The translations under genes were made by a program, and so were the position numbers. Below are positions 33,601 through 42,665 of a DNA stretch of 64,000 bases, piece after piece. The number at the start of each line of letters is the position of its first letter. Positions within the stretch are counted from its first letter, which is position 1. Source of the stretch: Cryptosporangium sp044454545 (GTDB taxonomy: Bacteria; Actinomycetota; Actinomycetes; Mycobacteriales; Cryptosporangiaceae); assembly GCF_044454545.1 (NCBI RefSeq), contig NZ_JBITDV010000021.1, forward strand, positions 49,608 through 113,607, read 5' to 3'. A model generated the notes under the pieces. It did not search any database, was not told the DNA's origin, and was given only the letters and a program-made list of their open reading frames with translations.

Positions 33601-34440
33601 ATGACCGAGTTCCTGAACGTCGACGGCGGCACGATCGCGTACGAGGTGGCCGGCAGCGGGCCGTTGGTCGTACTGGCGCACGGCATGGGCGACAGCCGCG
33701 AGTCGTACCGCTTCGTCACCCCGCAACTGGTCGCGGCCGGCTACCGCGTCGCCGCCGTCGACCTGCGCGGCTGCGGCGAGTCCAGCGCGGTCTGGCCGTC
33801 GTACTCCCGCACCGACATCGCGGGAGACCTGGTCGCGGTGATCCGTCATCTCGGCGGCACCGCGGTGCTGGTCGGGCAGTCGATCTCCGGCGGCTCCGCC
33901 ACGATCGCCGCCGCGACCGCGCCCGAGCTGATCACCGGCATCGTCGAGATCGCCCCGTTCACCCGCAAGCTCTCGATCCGCCTCGGAGACTTCCGCCACC
34001 GCGACTACCGCCGGGGCGCGTTCCGGCTGCTCGGCACCGGCCTGCTGGGCAGCGTCAAACTGTGGAGGAGCTACCGCGACAGCGCGTTCCCCGGCGTCCG
34101 GCCGGTCGACTGGGCGGCCGACGTGGAGCGGGTCGACGCGATGATGCGCGAGCCCGGCCGGATGAAGGCGATGCAGAAGATGGGCCGGTCGGCCCCGACC
34201 GACGCGGCCGCGCAGCTGGCCAACGTCCGCTGCCCGGCGCTGATCATCGAAGGCACGCGGGACCCCGACTGGGTCGACCCGCGCGCCGAGGGCGAGGCGA
34301 TCGTGGCCGAGATGCCGGCCGGGCTGGCCCGGCTCGAGCTGATCGAGGGCGCCGGTCACTACCCGCACACGCAGTACCCCGACCAGACCGCGGCACTGAT
34401 CCTCACGTTCCTCAAGGAGCAGAGCGAGGCTCGTCCCTAG
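33601..34440 (+). CDS. Alpha/beta hydrolase, nucleophile in GQSISG
   Basis: 279 aa. The ATG at 33601 has AAGGAGAG at good spacing; a GTG directly before it is less well placed. The fold markers are HGMGDSRESYRF, VDLRGCGESS, GQSISGG (nucleophile), EGTRDPDWVDP (acid area) and EGAGHYPHTQYPD (histidine). It is paralogous to the hydrolase at 2932-3792: shared blocks include the VDLRG, GQS, YRRGA and GHYPH regions. It is preceded by a 23-bp palindrome. Substrate unknown. Confidence 0.92.
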   Translation: MTEFLNVDGGTIAYEVAGSGPLVVLAHGMGDSRESYRFVTPQLVAAGYRVAAVDLRGCGESSAVWPSYSRTDIAGDLVAVIRHLGGTAVLVGQSISGGSATIAAATAPELITGIVEIAPFTRKLSIRLGDFRHRDYRRGAFRLLGTGLLGSVKLWRSYRDSAFPGVRPVDWAADVERVDAMMREPGRMKAMQKMGRSAPTDAAAQLANVRCPALIIEGTRDPDWVDPRAEGEAIVAEMPAGLARLELIEGAGHYPHTQYPDQTAALILTFLKEQSEARP

Positions 34441-34535
34441 GTTGGGGATCCGCGCGATTCCGTCGTCGGTTGAGGGCCGCCGTGCGGCCCCGACCCCAGA
34501 GTGATGACGCCCGCCGCCAGGAACGGAGCATCACG

Positions 34536-36122
34536 ATGGGGCAGATCCCCGACCGAGCCAGCCGCCCCACCGCATTCACCCGCCCCACCGCATTCACTCG
34601 TCGGGCCGCGCTCACGCTCGGAGCCCTCGCCGGGGTCGCGGCCGCCACCGGCCCCGTCGGCGTCGCCGAGGCCGCCGAGACCGCAGCCCCCGCCGAGACC
34701 GCAGCCCCCGCCGGGACCGCAGCCCCCGCCGGGCCCGCAGCCCCCGCCGGCCGGTTTCCCCGGCCGACCGGCCTCGACGGGCGGGCGCTCCTCCCCGGCG
34801 ACCGTGGCTACGCCGATGCCACCACGACGTTCAACCTCAGCCAGACGCCCCACCCCGGCCTCGTCGTCGTCGCCACCACCCCGGCCGACGTCCAGCGGGC
34901 CGTCCGTTTCGCCGCCGAGCACCGCGCCCCGGTCGCGGTGCTCGCCACCGGCCACCAGCCCTCGGTCCCGATCGGCCCGGACGCGGTGCTGGTGGCCACC
35001 CGGGCCCTGCGCGCCGTCACGATCGACGCCCGGCGCCGCGTCGCCCGGGCCGAGGCCGGCGCGCTCTGGCAGGACGTCCTCGACCGGTGCGGGCCGGCCG
35101 GCCTCGCGCCGATCGTCGGCTCGACCCCGATCGTCGGGGTGGTCGGCTACACGCTGGGCGGCGGGCTCAGCCCCACGCTCGGCCGCAAGTTCGGCTACGC
35201 GGCCGACCACGTCCGCAGCATCGACCTCGTCGGCGCCGACGGCCGATCGCGTACGGTCACCCCGAACGACGATCCGGAGCTCTTCTTCGGACTCCGCGGG
35301 GGCAAGAGCAACTTCGGGCTGGTCACCGCGATCGAGTTCGACCTGTTCCCGGTGACGTCCTACTACGGCGGCGCGATCTATTTCGACGGCGGGGACGCGG
35401 CCCGGCTGCTCCACGCCTACCGGCGCTGGACCCGGACGGTCCCGGACGAGATGTCGTCCTCGGTCGCGCTGATCCGGATGCCGGACACCGCCCCGCGCCC
35501 CCTGGGCGGCCGGCTCGTCGCCGCACTGCGCATCTGCTACCTGGGCCGCCCGTCCGCGGGGGCGGCACTGGTCAAGCCGCTGCGGGACGTCGCCACGCCG
35601 CTGATCGACGGCGTCGCCCAGCAGCCCTACTCCGCGTTCCCGTCGATCCACGCCGATCCGGTCGATCCGGTGGCCGCCTACGAACGGACCGCGCTGCTCC
35701 GCGAGCTCTCCGCCGGAGCGGTCGACACGCTGATCTCGCTGACCGGCCCGGCCGCGCCGGTCCCGATCACGCTGGTCGAGGTCAGGCACCTCGGCGGCGC
35801 GCTGGGCCGCCAGCCGGAACACCCCGACGCGGTCTCCCACCGCGATGCGGCCTTCACGCTGTTCCTGGCCGGTTTCGGCGGGACCCGCGGCCCGAGCGGC
35901 CTCCGGAGAGCGGAGGCCGAGGTGATCCGCCGGCTGGCCCCCTGGAGCACCGGGGGCATGTACCTCAACTTCATGGCTGAGGACGACGTCTCGCCCGCCG
36001 CCGTCCGCCAGGCGTACCAGCCGGACGTCTACCGGCGGCTGCAGCGCCTCAAACGCCGGGTCGACCCCACCAACATGTTCCGGCTCAACCACAACATCCC
36101 GCCGGCCGGGCCCGACTCGTAG
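34536..36122 (+). CDS. Exported FAD-binding oxidoreductase (BBE/VAO family)
   Basis: 528 aa from the ATG at 34536 with ACGGAG upstream. The N-terminus is a Tat-type signal (FTRRAALTLGALAGVAAATG). It contains two DNA-level tandem repeats: a 15-bp unit giving PTAFTR twice, and a roughly 15-bp unit giving TAAPAE/TAAPAG copies (34674-34750). A PCMH-type FAD domain follows (VVVATTPADVQRAVRFAAEH, VLATGHQPS, STPIVGVVGYTLGGGLSPT), then the C-terminal BBE segment (YQPDVYRRLQRLKRRVDPTN). It resembles hexose/berberine-bridge type oxidases working outside the membrane. Substrate unknown. Confidence 0.88.
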   Translation: MGQIPDRASRPTAFTRPTAFTRRAALTLGALAGVAAATGPVGVAEAAETAAPAETAAPAGTAAPAGPAAPAGRFPRPTGLDGRALLPGDRGYADATTTFNLSQTPHPGLVVVATTPADVQRAVRFAAEHRAPVAVLATGHQPSVPIGPDAVLVATRALRAVTIDARRRVARAEAGALWQDVLDRCGPAGLAPIVGSTPIVGVVGYTLGGGLSPTLGRKFGYAADHVRSIDLVGADGRSRTVTPNDDPELFFGLRGGKSNFGLVTAIEFDLFPVTSYYGGAIYFDGGDAARLLHAYRRWTRTVPDEMSSSVALIRMPDTAPRPLGGRLVAALRICYLGRPSAGAALVKPLRDVATPLIDGVAQQPYSAFPSIHADPVDPVAAYERTALLRELSAGAVDTLISLTGPAAPVPITLVEVRHLGGALGRQPEHPDAVSHRDAAFTLFLAGFGGTRGPSGLRRAEAEVIRRLAPWSTGGMYLNFMAEDDVSPAAVRQAYQPDVYRRLQRLKRRVDPTNMFRLNHNIPPAGPDS

Positions 36123-36129
36123 TGAGCCG

Positions 36130-36248
36130 GGCCGGTCGGGCAGTCGGGGCGGTCGGGCAGTCGGGCCGGCGGGCCGGGCGGGCCGCCGTGCCGCTGGGCC
36201 GCCGTGCCGCCGTGCCGCTGGGCCGCCGTGCCGCTGGGTCGCTGGGCC
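36130..36248. repeat. GC-rich short tandem repeats between convergent genes
   Basis: GGTCGGGCAGTCGGG occurs twice (about 36134-36167), followed by about three copies of GCCGCCGTGCCGCTGG (from 36182 to 36240). It lies between the flavin oxidase stop and the converging hydrolase stop. The function may be termination, or it may just be slippage-prone sequence. Confidence 0.55.
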
Positions 36249-36258
36249 CGGCGGCGGG

Positions 36259-36987
36259 TCAGCCGCCGACGTGCGCGGCGGCCGCCAGGATCGCGGTGAC
36301 CGTGTCTTGCGGGTGCGACACCATCGACACGTGCGAGCCCGCGACCTCGGTGACCGTCGCGCCCGCGCGCTCGGCCATCGACCGCTGGATGCCCGGTGGG
36401 ATGACCAGGTCTTCGGTGCCGACGACGGCCCAGCTGGGCAGGATCTTCCAGGCCGCGCCGGCCGACGGCGTGGTGTTCGCGCTGATCGTGATCGGACGCT
36501 GGCCCGCGGCGATCAGCCACCGGTCGGCCTCGGACAGGTCCTGGGCGAAGAACTTGTGCACGGTGTCGGGCTTGAGGAACGCCTCGGCGTCACCGTCGGG
36601 CGCACCGGGGTAACCGGCGATGTCGAACACGGTGGTCGGGTCGGGGACGTCGAGCGCAGAGCCCGACCCGCCGAGGATCTGGAAGACGGTCTCGCCCTCG
36701 TCGGGGATGAACGCGTCGACGTAGACCAGCGCGCGGACGTCGCCCCCGCCGGTGGCCGCGTTGGTGATGACGAAGCCGCCGTAGGAGTGACCGACCAGCA
36801 CGACCGGCCCGCTGGTGCGCTGGGCCAGGAACGAGGCCACGTATCCGGCGTCGGTCGCGATACCGCGCAGCAGGTTGGTCGGGGCGAGAACCGTGTAGCC
36901 CTGGCTCTGCAGCGCCGCGGCGACCACGTTCCAGCTGGACGCGTCGGCCCAGGCGCCGTGGACGAGAACGATTGTGGGTTTCGCCAT
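36259..36987 (-). CDS. Alpha/beta hydrolase (EstC/salicylate esterase-like)
   Basis: 242 aa from the ATG at 36987, preceded by AGGAGA. Short alpha/beta hydrolase: VLVHGAWADASSWN (oxyanion), GHSYGGFV (nucleophile S), a central acid (VGTEDLVIPP) and GSHVSMVSHPQ (histidine). This is the family of plant-type methyl-salicylate/hydroxynitrile-lyase-like esterases, common in actinobacteria. The tail fragment at 6790-7018 belongs to the same family. A hairpin downstream of the next gene separates them. Confidence 0.92.
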   Translation of the reverse strand: MAKPTIVLVHGAWADASSWNVVAAALQSQGYTVLAPTNLLRGIATDAGYVASFLAQRTSGPVVLVGHSYGGFVITNAATGGGDVRALVYVDAFIPDEGETVFQILGGSGSALDVPDPTTVFDIAGYPGAPDGDAEAFLKPDTVHKFFAQDLSEADRWLIAAGQRPITISANTTPSAGAAWKILPSWAVVGTEDLVIPPGIQRSMAERAGATVTEVAGSHVSMVSHPQDTVTAILAAAAHVGG

Positions 36988-37069
36988 GTTTGTCTCCTGA
37001 TCAGCGAGAGGACCCGAATCGGCCTGAGCATAAGTGCAGGAAAGCGCTCTCCATAGTGAACTTTCGGTT

Positions 37070-37102
37070 GGTACGGCCGCCCGCCGGCGGAGCGGCCGTA
37101 CC
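37070..37102 (-). terminator. Terminator after the amidase gene
   Basis: GGTACGGCCGC (37070-37080) and GCGGCCGTACC (37092-37102) form a perfect 11-bp stem around an 11-base loop that is itself self-complementary. On the minus strand it lies about 80 bp beyond the amidase stop and before the hydrolase promoter. Confidence 0.6.
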
Positions 37103-37183
37103 CCGTGCCCGTACCGCGTTCGACCGCTGGGACTCCTCCGGCCCGGCGCACGGACAGCCCGCCGGGCGGGAGGCAACCACGGA

Positions 37184-39109
37184 TCAGGCGTAGGTGACGT
37201 CGGAGAGTTTGACGTAGGCCCAGCGGTGGTTGAGGGAGATCGCCAGGTACGTCTGCGCTCCCTTGATCAGCGTGTGGCTCAGCGGGTCGTTCGCACCGTC
37301 GAACCGCGCGTAGTAGTTCGCCGCCGGCGTGACCTCACCGACGACGTACTTCTGACCGGCCGCGATCGTGTACTGCAGCGGTGTGCCGACGTCGGGGGTC
37401 ACCCCGGCCGGGTACTCGGCCGCGTCCGGGAACGCCTTGCCGTACGTCGGGATCGAGGTCTTCCCGGCGGCCGGCGTGACCGTCTTCACCCGGATCCCGC
37501 ACTTCTCGACGATCGTGTGGCCGGGGTCGTGGATCCACGCCTGCTTACCGGCGAACCAGATCGCCACCCAGTCGTCCTGCACGCCGGCCACCACGTACTG
37601 CCGGCCGTAGGCGGCCTTGTCCGACCAGTCCTCGGCGTTCCTGGTGCCGGGTGAACCGCTCGGCTGCAGCGCGGGGTCGTTGATCAGCGGGGCGTCGTCC
37701 TGCGGGGCGCTGTAGAGGAACGTGAAGTTCGTGCCCTGCTCGGGCAGGTTCTGGCAGGGCGGGGGCGAGCAGCCGGGGATCGCCTGACGGTTCGCGGCGA
37801 AGCCGGGAGCGATCGTGACCACGTCTCCGGCGGCCGGCGCCTGGTTCGTGCGGCTCGGCGTCCGGATCAGGTCCAGGTAGTGCTGCCAGTCCCAGTACGG
37901 TCCCGGGTCCCAGTGCTGGGTGGCGACTCGCGCCGCGTCCCGCCCGGGCACCTCGTCGTGGCCGATGATGTGGTTGCGGTCCAGCGGTATGTGGTACTTC
38001 GCCCCGAGATAGCGCACCAGCTCGGCCGAGGCTTGGTACATCGCCTCGGTGTACCAGGTGGCTCCCTCGCGCGCGAAGCCTTCGTGTTCGATGCCGATCG
38101 ACGTCTGGTTGATGTTCCAGTTGCCGGCGTGCCAGCCGACGTCCTTCGTCCGCAGCATCTGGGTGATCTCGCCGTCGCTCGACCGGATCACGTAATGCGA
38201 CGACACGTACGTGAGCGGGTTCTGGGCCGACGCGATCGTGCTGTCGTACGAGCTCTCGGTGTCGTGGATGACGATGTACCGGATCGTGTCGCCGTCGGCC
38301 GGACGGTCGGCCGGGTCGTAGTTGCCGTAGTCGTTGGAGTCGTCCGGGTCGTTCCAGGCGTACGCGGCCGGGAGGAAGCGGCAGGTGACGCCGGACGGGC
38401 ACTCGACCGCGGTGCCGGCCTTGGTCTCGGCGTGCGCCGGGGTCGTCACCGCGGTCTTCGGCAGCACGATCCGCTGCCCGTTCCTCGTCGTCCGGGTGAC
38501 ACCGGCCCGCATCGACTCGAACACGTCGTCGGCGAACGCGTCGGCGCCACTGGCCTGCGGCGACCCGCTGTACCAGGCGACCGCCGGGTACCAGCCGCCG
38601 GTGGTGGCCGGTAACGTGCCGCCGCCCCGCTTCTTCGCCTCGTCGGCCAGCAGCAGCGCCCCGCCCCGGATGTTCAGCGCCCGGTCGGTCTTCAATCTCC
38701 CGGCGTCGGAGCCCACGAGGTCGGCCGCGGTGTCCAGGCGGTGCAGCGACTCGTCGTTCTCGATCGCGGCCGCGTCGACGTCCGCGCCCCGGCCCCGTGC
38801 GTCCTCCGCGCGCACGTCAGCCGGGTCGACGTCGGTCAGGTGCATCGGGCCGAATCCGCCCGCCGCGCTCGCGGCGCTGCCGTGGTCGTCCCAGCGCGTC
38901 AGCCGGTACGAGACCGCGAGCAGCACCGACACCGGCACGTGCGACTCGGTTGCCGCGGCGGCGAACTCGGCCTGCATGGTCGCGTCGGCGGCCGGTGCGG
39001 CGTCCGTGGCGGGCGGCGGCACGAGGGCAACCGCCACCACCGACAACGCGGCTGCGAAAACACCGTACCTTCGGTATCGATTTGGTGCCGAAACCTCATC
39101 TCTATACAT
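37184..39109 (-). CDS. Secreted N-acetylmuramoyl-L-alanine amidase (PGRP type)
   Basis: 641 aa. The signal sequence (NRYRRYGVFAAALSVVAVAL, cleavage near TDA) directs export. Residues 40-200 form a helical region seen in actinobacterial amidases. The amidase_2 domain (about 275-430) has the zinc and catalytic pattern: IRYIVIHDTESS, SSHYVIRSSDGEI, DVGWHAGNWNINQTSIGIE, NHIIGHDEVPGRDAA and HWDPGPYWDW. A C-terminal SH3-like region (from about 470) may bind the wall. It cleaves the peptide from muramic acid in peptidoglycan. The ATG at 39109 lies in a direct repeat that may include promoter sequence. Confidence 0.9.
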   Translation of the reverse strand: MYRDEVSAPNRYRRYGVFAAALSVVAVALVPPPATDAAPAADATMQAEFAAAATESHVPVSVLLAVSYRLTRWDDHGSAASAAGGFGPMHLTDVDPADVRAEDARGRGADVDAAAIENDESLHRLDTAADLVGSDAGRLKTDRALNIRGGALLLADEAKKRGGGTLPATTGGWYPAVAWYSGSPQASGADAFADDVFESMRAGVTRTTRNGQRIVLPKTAVTTPAHAETKAGTAVECPSGVTCRFLPAAYAWNDPDDSNDYGNYDPADRPADGDTIRYIVIHDTESSYDSTIASAQNPLTYVSSHYVIRSSDGEITQMLRTKDVGWHAGNWNINQTSIGIEHEGFAREGATWYTEAMYQASAELVRYLGAKYHIPLDRNHIIGHDEVPGRDAARVATQHWDPGPYWDWQHYLDLIRTPSRTNQAPAAGDVVTIAPGFAANRQAIPGCSPPPCQNLPEQGTNFTFLYSAPQDDAPLINDPALQPSGSPGTRNAEDWSDKAAYGRQYVVAGVQDDWVAIWFAGKQAWIHDPGHTIVEKCGIRVKTVTPAAGKTSIPTYGKAFPDAAEYPAGVTPDVGTPLQYTIAAGQKYVVGEVTPAANYYARFDGANDPLSHTLIKGAQTYLAISLNHRWAYVKLSDVTYA

Positions 39110-39131
39110 AGGTAACGACCCTATACATAGG
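39102..39131. repeat. Direct repeat at the amidase start
   Basis: CTATACATAGG occurs at 39102-39112 and again at 39121-39131. The first copy covers the amidase start codon (CAT on this strand). The unit is AT-rich and could be a paired regulator site or alternative -10 boxes for the amidase or the divergent sigma gene. Confidence 0.4.
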
Positions 39132-39247
39132 ACACAACTCGCGCCGGAAGGTCATTGCGGCTCGCTGTCGTCCCGGGAGATGACGCAGGTCACAATCGCC
39201 GGAGAACCGTAGCTCACGGTCCCGTCGTCTCTCTGGGCGTGAAAGGC

Positions 39248-39787
39248 ATGGCAGAACTCGACGAGGAAGGGCTCGTGCGACGCGTCGCCGGTGGTGACCG
39301 GGCAGCGTTCGACGAGCTCTACCGGCGTACGTCACCGTGGCTCGCGGTCCGGTTGCGCCGCCGCTGCGCCGACGACGACGTGGTCGCCGACGTCCTCCAG
39401 GAGACCTACCTGGCGGTCTGGCGGGCGGCCGGCAGCTACGCGGGCACCTCGACCAACGGCAGTGCGGTGGGCTGGCTCTGGAGCATCGCCGCGAACCGTC
39501 TGGTCGACGCGTTCCGCCGCCGGGCCCGTCAGGCCCGGGTGCCTGCGGTTCCGCTGGCCGAGGCGACCGCACCCGCCGCCGAGGACGAGGTGATGGCCGG
39601 TCGCGTCGACCAGGACCTCGAACAGGCGCTGCTGCGCCTGCCGCCGGAGCTGCGTCAGGTGTTGCAGGCGATGGTCCTCGACGGGCTGACCGTCCGCCAG
39701 ACGTCCGTACTGCTCGACGTGCCGGAAGGCACGGTCAAAACCCGGGCCCGCCGGGCCCGGATCGCGCTGCGGGAGGCGCTGTCATGA
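39248..39787 (+). CDS. ECF-type RNA polymerase sigma factor
   Basis: 179 aa from the ATG at 39248; a GTG three codons earlier is also possible. Region 2 is AAFDELYRRTSPWLAVRLRR with the DVLQETYLAVWRAAG motif, and region 4 is LRLPPELRQVLQAMVLDGLT, then DVPEGTVKTRARRAR. The stop overlaps the anti-sigma gene by ATGA, a standard pairing. A weak ECF-like element (GGAGAACC at 39201-39208, CGTCGT at 39223-39228, 14-bp spacer) lies upstream and might allow autoregulation. It heads a six-gene unit with an ABC exporter. Confidence 0.92.
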   Translation: MAELDEEGLVRRVAGGDRAAFDELYRRTSPWLAVRLRRRCADDDVVADVLQETYLAVWRAAGSYAGTSTNGSAVGWLWSIAANRLVDAFRRRARQARVPAVPLAEATAPAAEDEVMAGRVDQDLEQALLRLPPELRQVLQAMVLDGLTVRQTSVLLDVPEGTVKTRARRARIALREALS

Positions 39788-40566
39788 ACCACCCCACCGA
39801 TGCCGTGCTCACCCGCTACGCGACCGGGGGGCAGGGCCTCGACGACGTCGCACTCTGGTCGATCGAGACCCACCTCGACACCTGCGCCGACTGCCGGGCC
39901 CGGCTGACGGTCGGCCCGGAGACGGAAGCGGTGCTGAGCCGGGTCGCCACCGCGATGAACGACGAGATCGGTACCACGGCCCCGGCCCGCTACCGGAGGC
40001 ACCAGGCCGTCCAGCGCCGGTGGTTCACGTTCATGCTGCTGCCCTGGCTCGTGATGACGCTCGCGGTGCTGGCCTGTGCGGTGATTCTCGACGCGGCCGA
40101 ATCCAGCCTGCCGTCGCTCGTCCTGCTCGTCGCTCCGATCGCGCCGCTGCCCGGCGTCGCGGTCGCCTGGAGCCGGAAGACCGACCCGGCCTGGGAGCTG
40201 ATCACGACCACGCCGGCGGCCGGCCTCGCGATGGTGCTCCGCCGCACGCTCGTGGTGCTCGTCGTCGTGGTCCCGGCGCTGCTCGTCGCCGGAGCGGGCG
40301 ACCCGCTGGGGCTGATCCTGCTGCCCTCGCTGGCTTTCACCGCCGCCGCGATCGCGCTCGGTGCGCTCGTCGGCGTCCGCCGGGCCGCGATCGCACTCGG
40401 CTCGGCCTGGACCCTCGCGGTCCTGTTTCCCAGCGTGCTGACCGAAAGCCCGTCCCCGCTGCTCCGACCGGACAGCACCGCTGTGTGGGCCCTGGCCGTC
40501 GTGGTGGCGGCCGCCGTCGCCGCGCGGAGCGGGAACCACTTCCGCCGCTTGTCCAGCGGCAACTAA
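39784..40566 (+). CDS. Membrane anti-sigma factor with zinc-finger motif
   Basis: 260 aa. The N-terminal anti-sigma domain carries the H-x3-C-x2-C zinc motif (HLDTCADC: H30, C34, C37). It is followed by six or so hydrophobic segments (about 80-100, 108-128, 155-172, 178-200, 205-222 and 235-250). This layout holds the ECF sigma factor at the membrane until a signal arrives. It overlaps the sigma gene by 4 bases and lies 15 bp before the ABC ATPase gene. Confidence 0.9.
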   Translation: MNHPTDAVLTRYATGGQGLDDVALWSIETHLDTCADCRARLTVGPETEAVLSRVATAMNDEIGTTAPARYRRHQAVQRRWFTFMLLPWLVMTLAVLACAVILDAAESSLPSLVLLVAPIAPLPGVAVAWSRKTDPAWELITTTPAAGLAMVLRRTLVVLVVVVPALLVAGAGDPLGLILLPSLAFTAAAIALGALVGVRRAAIALGSAWTLAVLFPSVLTESPSPLLRPDSTAVWALAVVVAAAVAARSGNHFRRLSSGN

Positions 40567-40581
40567 CCCCCTGGAGATCAC

Positions 40582-41376
40582 ATGCGTTCGGTGAGCGCGG
40601 CCGAAACGGCCCCCACCCGTCATCCCTGGCTCGTCCACGCGGACTCACTGGAGGTCCGCGCCGGACGGCACCTGGCCGTCGACGGCCTCGACCTCACGCT
40701 CGACCGCGGCGTCCACGGCCTGCTCGGCCCGAACGGCGCGGGCAAGACGACGCTCATGCGCGCGCTGTCCACCGTCGTCAAGCCGGCGGGCGGCACCCTC
40801 ACGCTGCTGGGCCGGCCAGTCGACGGCCGCGCCGACCTGCGCGAGGTGCGCCGGTCGCTCGGCTACCTCCCGCAGCAGTTCGGCTTCTACCCGCGCTTCA
40901 CCGTGCGCGAGTTCGTCGAGTACGTGGCCTGGCTCAAAGAGATGCCGAAGTCCGCGATCCCGGACGCCGTCCAGCGGGCCGTCGACCGGGTCGGCCTCAC
41001 CGAACGCGCGGACAAGCGGATGAAGACGCTCTCCGGCGGCATGCTCCGCCGTGCCGGGATCGCCCAGGCCATCGTCAACGACCCGGAGCTCCTGCTCCTG
41101 GACGAGCCCACGGTCGGGCTCGACCCCGAACAGCGCCTCGACTTCCGCAACCTGCTGCGTGACCTGGGCGCGGACAGTTGCGTACTGGTCTCCACCCACC
41201 TCGTCGAGGACGTCGTGGCCGCCTGCTCGGACGTCGTGCTGCTGAACGTCGGAAAGCTCCTCTTCCAGGGGACGCCCGACGGCCTCGTCGCCCACGGCGG
41301 CGAGCGGGACGCGGGAGACAGCCCGGCCGAGCGGGGCTACTCGGCGCTGCTGCGAGCACACCGGGAGAACGCATGA
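40582..41376 (+). CDS. ABC transporter ATP-binding protein
   Basis: 264 aa. Walker A is LGPNGAGKTTLMR (K55), the Q loop is YLPQQFGFY, the signature is LSGGMLRRAGIAQAI, Walker B is LLLLDEPTVGLDP, and the H loop is VSTHLVED. It belongs to the ABC-2 type (drug, lantibiotic or lipid export, CcmA-like). A ribosome binding site (CTGGAG) precedes the ATG. It overlaps the permease gene by ATGA and should form a transporter with it. Confidence 0.94.
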   Translation: MRSVSAAETAPTRHPWLVHADSLEVRAGRHLAVDGLDLTLDRGVHGLLGPNGAGKTTLMRALSTVVKPAGGTLTLLGRPVDGRADLREVRRSLGYLPQQFGFYPRFTVREFVEYVAWLKEMPKSAIPDAVQRAVDRVGLTERADKRMKTLSGGMLRRAGIAQAIVNDPELLLLDEPTVGLDPEQRLDFRNLLRDLGADSCVLVSTHLVEDVVAACSDVVLLNVGKLLFQGTPDGLVAHGGERDAGDSPAERGYSALLRAHRENA

Positions 41377-42665
41377 TCAGGATGTTCGGAATCGAGCTCC
41401 GCCGGAGCTCCGCGCTCGGCGCGGCCCTGATCCTGGTGGTCGCGGGGATCGCGACGCTCTATGTCACGCCGCAGCGCTGGTCGCACGGCTGGATGTCGCT
41501 GGCCATGACCCAGCGGGAGTACCTGGCGCTGCTGTCGCCGCTCGCGATGGCGGCCGGTGCCTGGCAGTCGTTCCGCGAGCACCGGTCGCACGTCGCCGAG
41601 CTGTTCGCCAGCGTGCCCCGGCCGCGGCCGCAGCGGATCCTGCCGATCCTGGGAGCGACCGCGCTCGCGGTCGTCGTCGCCTACCTCGTGGTGCTCGCCG
41701 GAGCGATCCCCCGTCTGCTGGGCACCGCGGGGTACCTGCCGGTGGCCGCGTTCGCGGTGACGGCGGTCGGTCTGCTGGCGATGATCGCCTCGGTCTGGAT
41801 CGGGCTGGCCGTCGGACGACTGGTCCCGGCACTCGCGACCGCGCCGGCGCTCGCCGTCGCCGGCTTCGCGCTGCAGACGTTCGCGCCGCAGGCGTTCGAC
41901 AACCCCTGGTTGTTCGCCGCGTTCTCGCCGAGCATGGGCATGAGCCAGTTCAGCGACTACACCACGGTGCCGGGCCGCCTCACCGTCGGTCAGGGCGTGT
42001 GGATCGCGGCGCTCGGGGTGGCCGCGTTCGTGCTGTTCGCGGTCCGGGGGCGGCGCGCGGGGGTCGCCGCGCTGGCGCCACTGGCGGTCGGCGCGGCGGC
42101 GACGGTGCTGGTCCTGCCGACCGGTTCCGACTTCGGCCGGGCGACGGTCGACCCGGTGGCGCAGGAACTGGTGTGCACGAACGACGCTCCGCGGATCTGC
42201 GTCAGCCGGGTGCACGAGTCGCTGCTGCCGGACGTGACCCGGTCGGCGCGGCGTGCGCTGACGGCACTGGCCAAGGTCCCGGGCCTGCCGGTCACCGAGG
42301 CGCACGAAGACACCACCACGTACCTGCCGCTCGTCATGCCGGCGCCGCGGGCCGGTACGGCGCTGATGGACGTCGGCGTCGACAAGGACGGCGGGCTCGC
42401 GCACCCGGGCCGCTTCCAGACCACGCTGCTCACGAACGTGTTCGCGGGCCCGCGCACCTGCACCGAGGTCAACAACTACGGAGCGGCCCACGCGGCGGCG
42501 CTCTGGGTGCTCGGGACCGACACGGGCCTGACCGATCCCGATCCGGAGGCGGTCGCGCTCTGGCACCACCTGCGGCAGCGGCCGGACGCGGCCGACCGGC
42601 TGGCCGCCGCCTACCGCGCCGCCTGGCGGTGCCAGGACGCCGCCGCGGTGCTGGAAGCCCGATGA
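41373..42665 (+). CDS. ABC transporter membrane protein with large exterior tail
   Basis: 430 aa. Six or seven hydrophobic helices occupy residues 1-250 (LGAALILVVAGIATLYVTP, ILGATALAVVVAYLVVLAG and others). Residues 265-430 form a soluble domain (LVCTNDAPRICVSRVHESLL to AAAVLEAR) with four cysteines. The tail probably lies outside and may bind the cargo. The tail is not a family I recognise. Both gene junctions are 4-base overlaps, so it is made with the ATPase and the next membrane protein. Confidence 0.82.
   Translation: MIRMFGIELRRSSALGAALILVVAGIATLYVTPQRWSHGWMSLAMTQREYLALLSPLAMAAGAWQSFREHRSHVAELFASVPRPRPQRILPILGATALAVVVAYLVVLAGAIPRLLGTAGYLPVAAFAVTAVGLLAMIASVWIGLAVGRLVPALATAPALAVAGFALQTFAPQAFDNPWLFAAFSPSMGMSQFSDYTTVPGRLTVGQGVWIAALGVAAFVLFAVRGRRAGVAALAPLAVGAAATVLVLPTGSDFGRATVDPVAQELVCTNDAPRICVSRVHESLLPDVTRSARRALTALAKVPGLPVTEAHEDTTTYLPLVMPAPRAGTALMDVGVDKDGGLAHPGRFQTTLLTNVFAGPRTCTEVNNYGAAHAAALWVLGTDTGLTDPDPEAVALWHHLRQRPDAADRLAAAYRAAWRCQDAAAVLEAR

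Noticed and set aside
36130..36248. Tandem GC repeats as a coding region extending the hydrolase or oxidase
   Set aside because: Both flanking genes have clear stops and the repeat has no domain-like translation.
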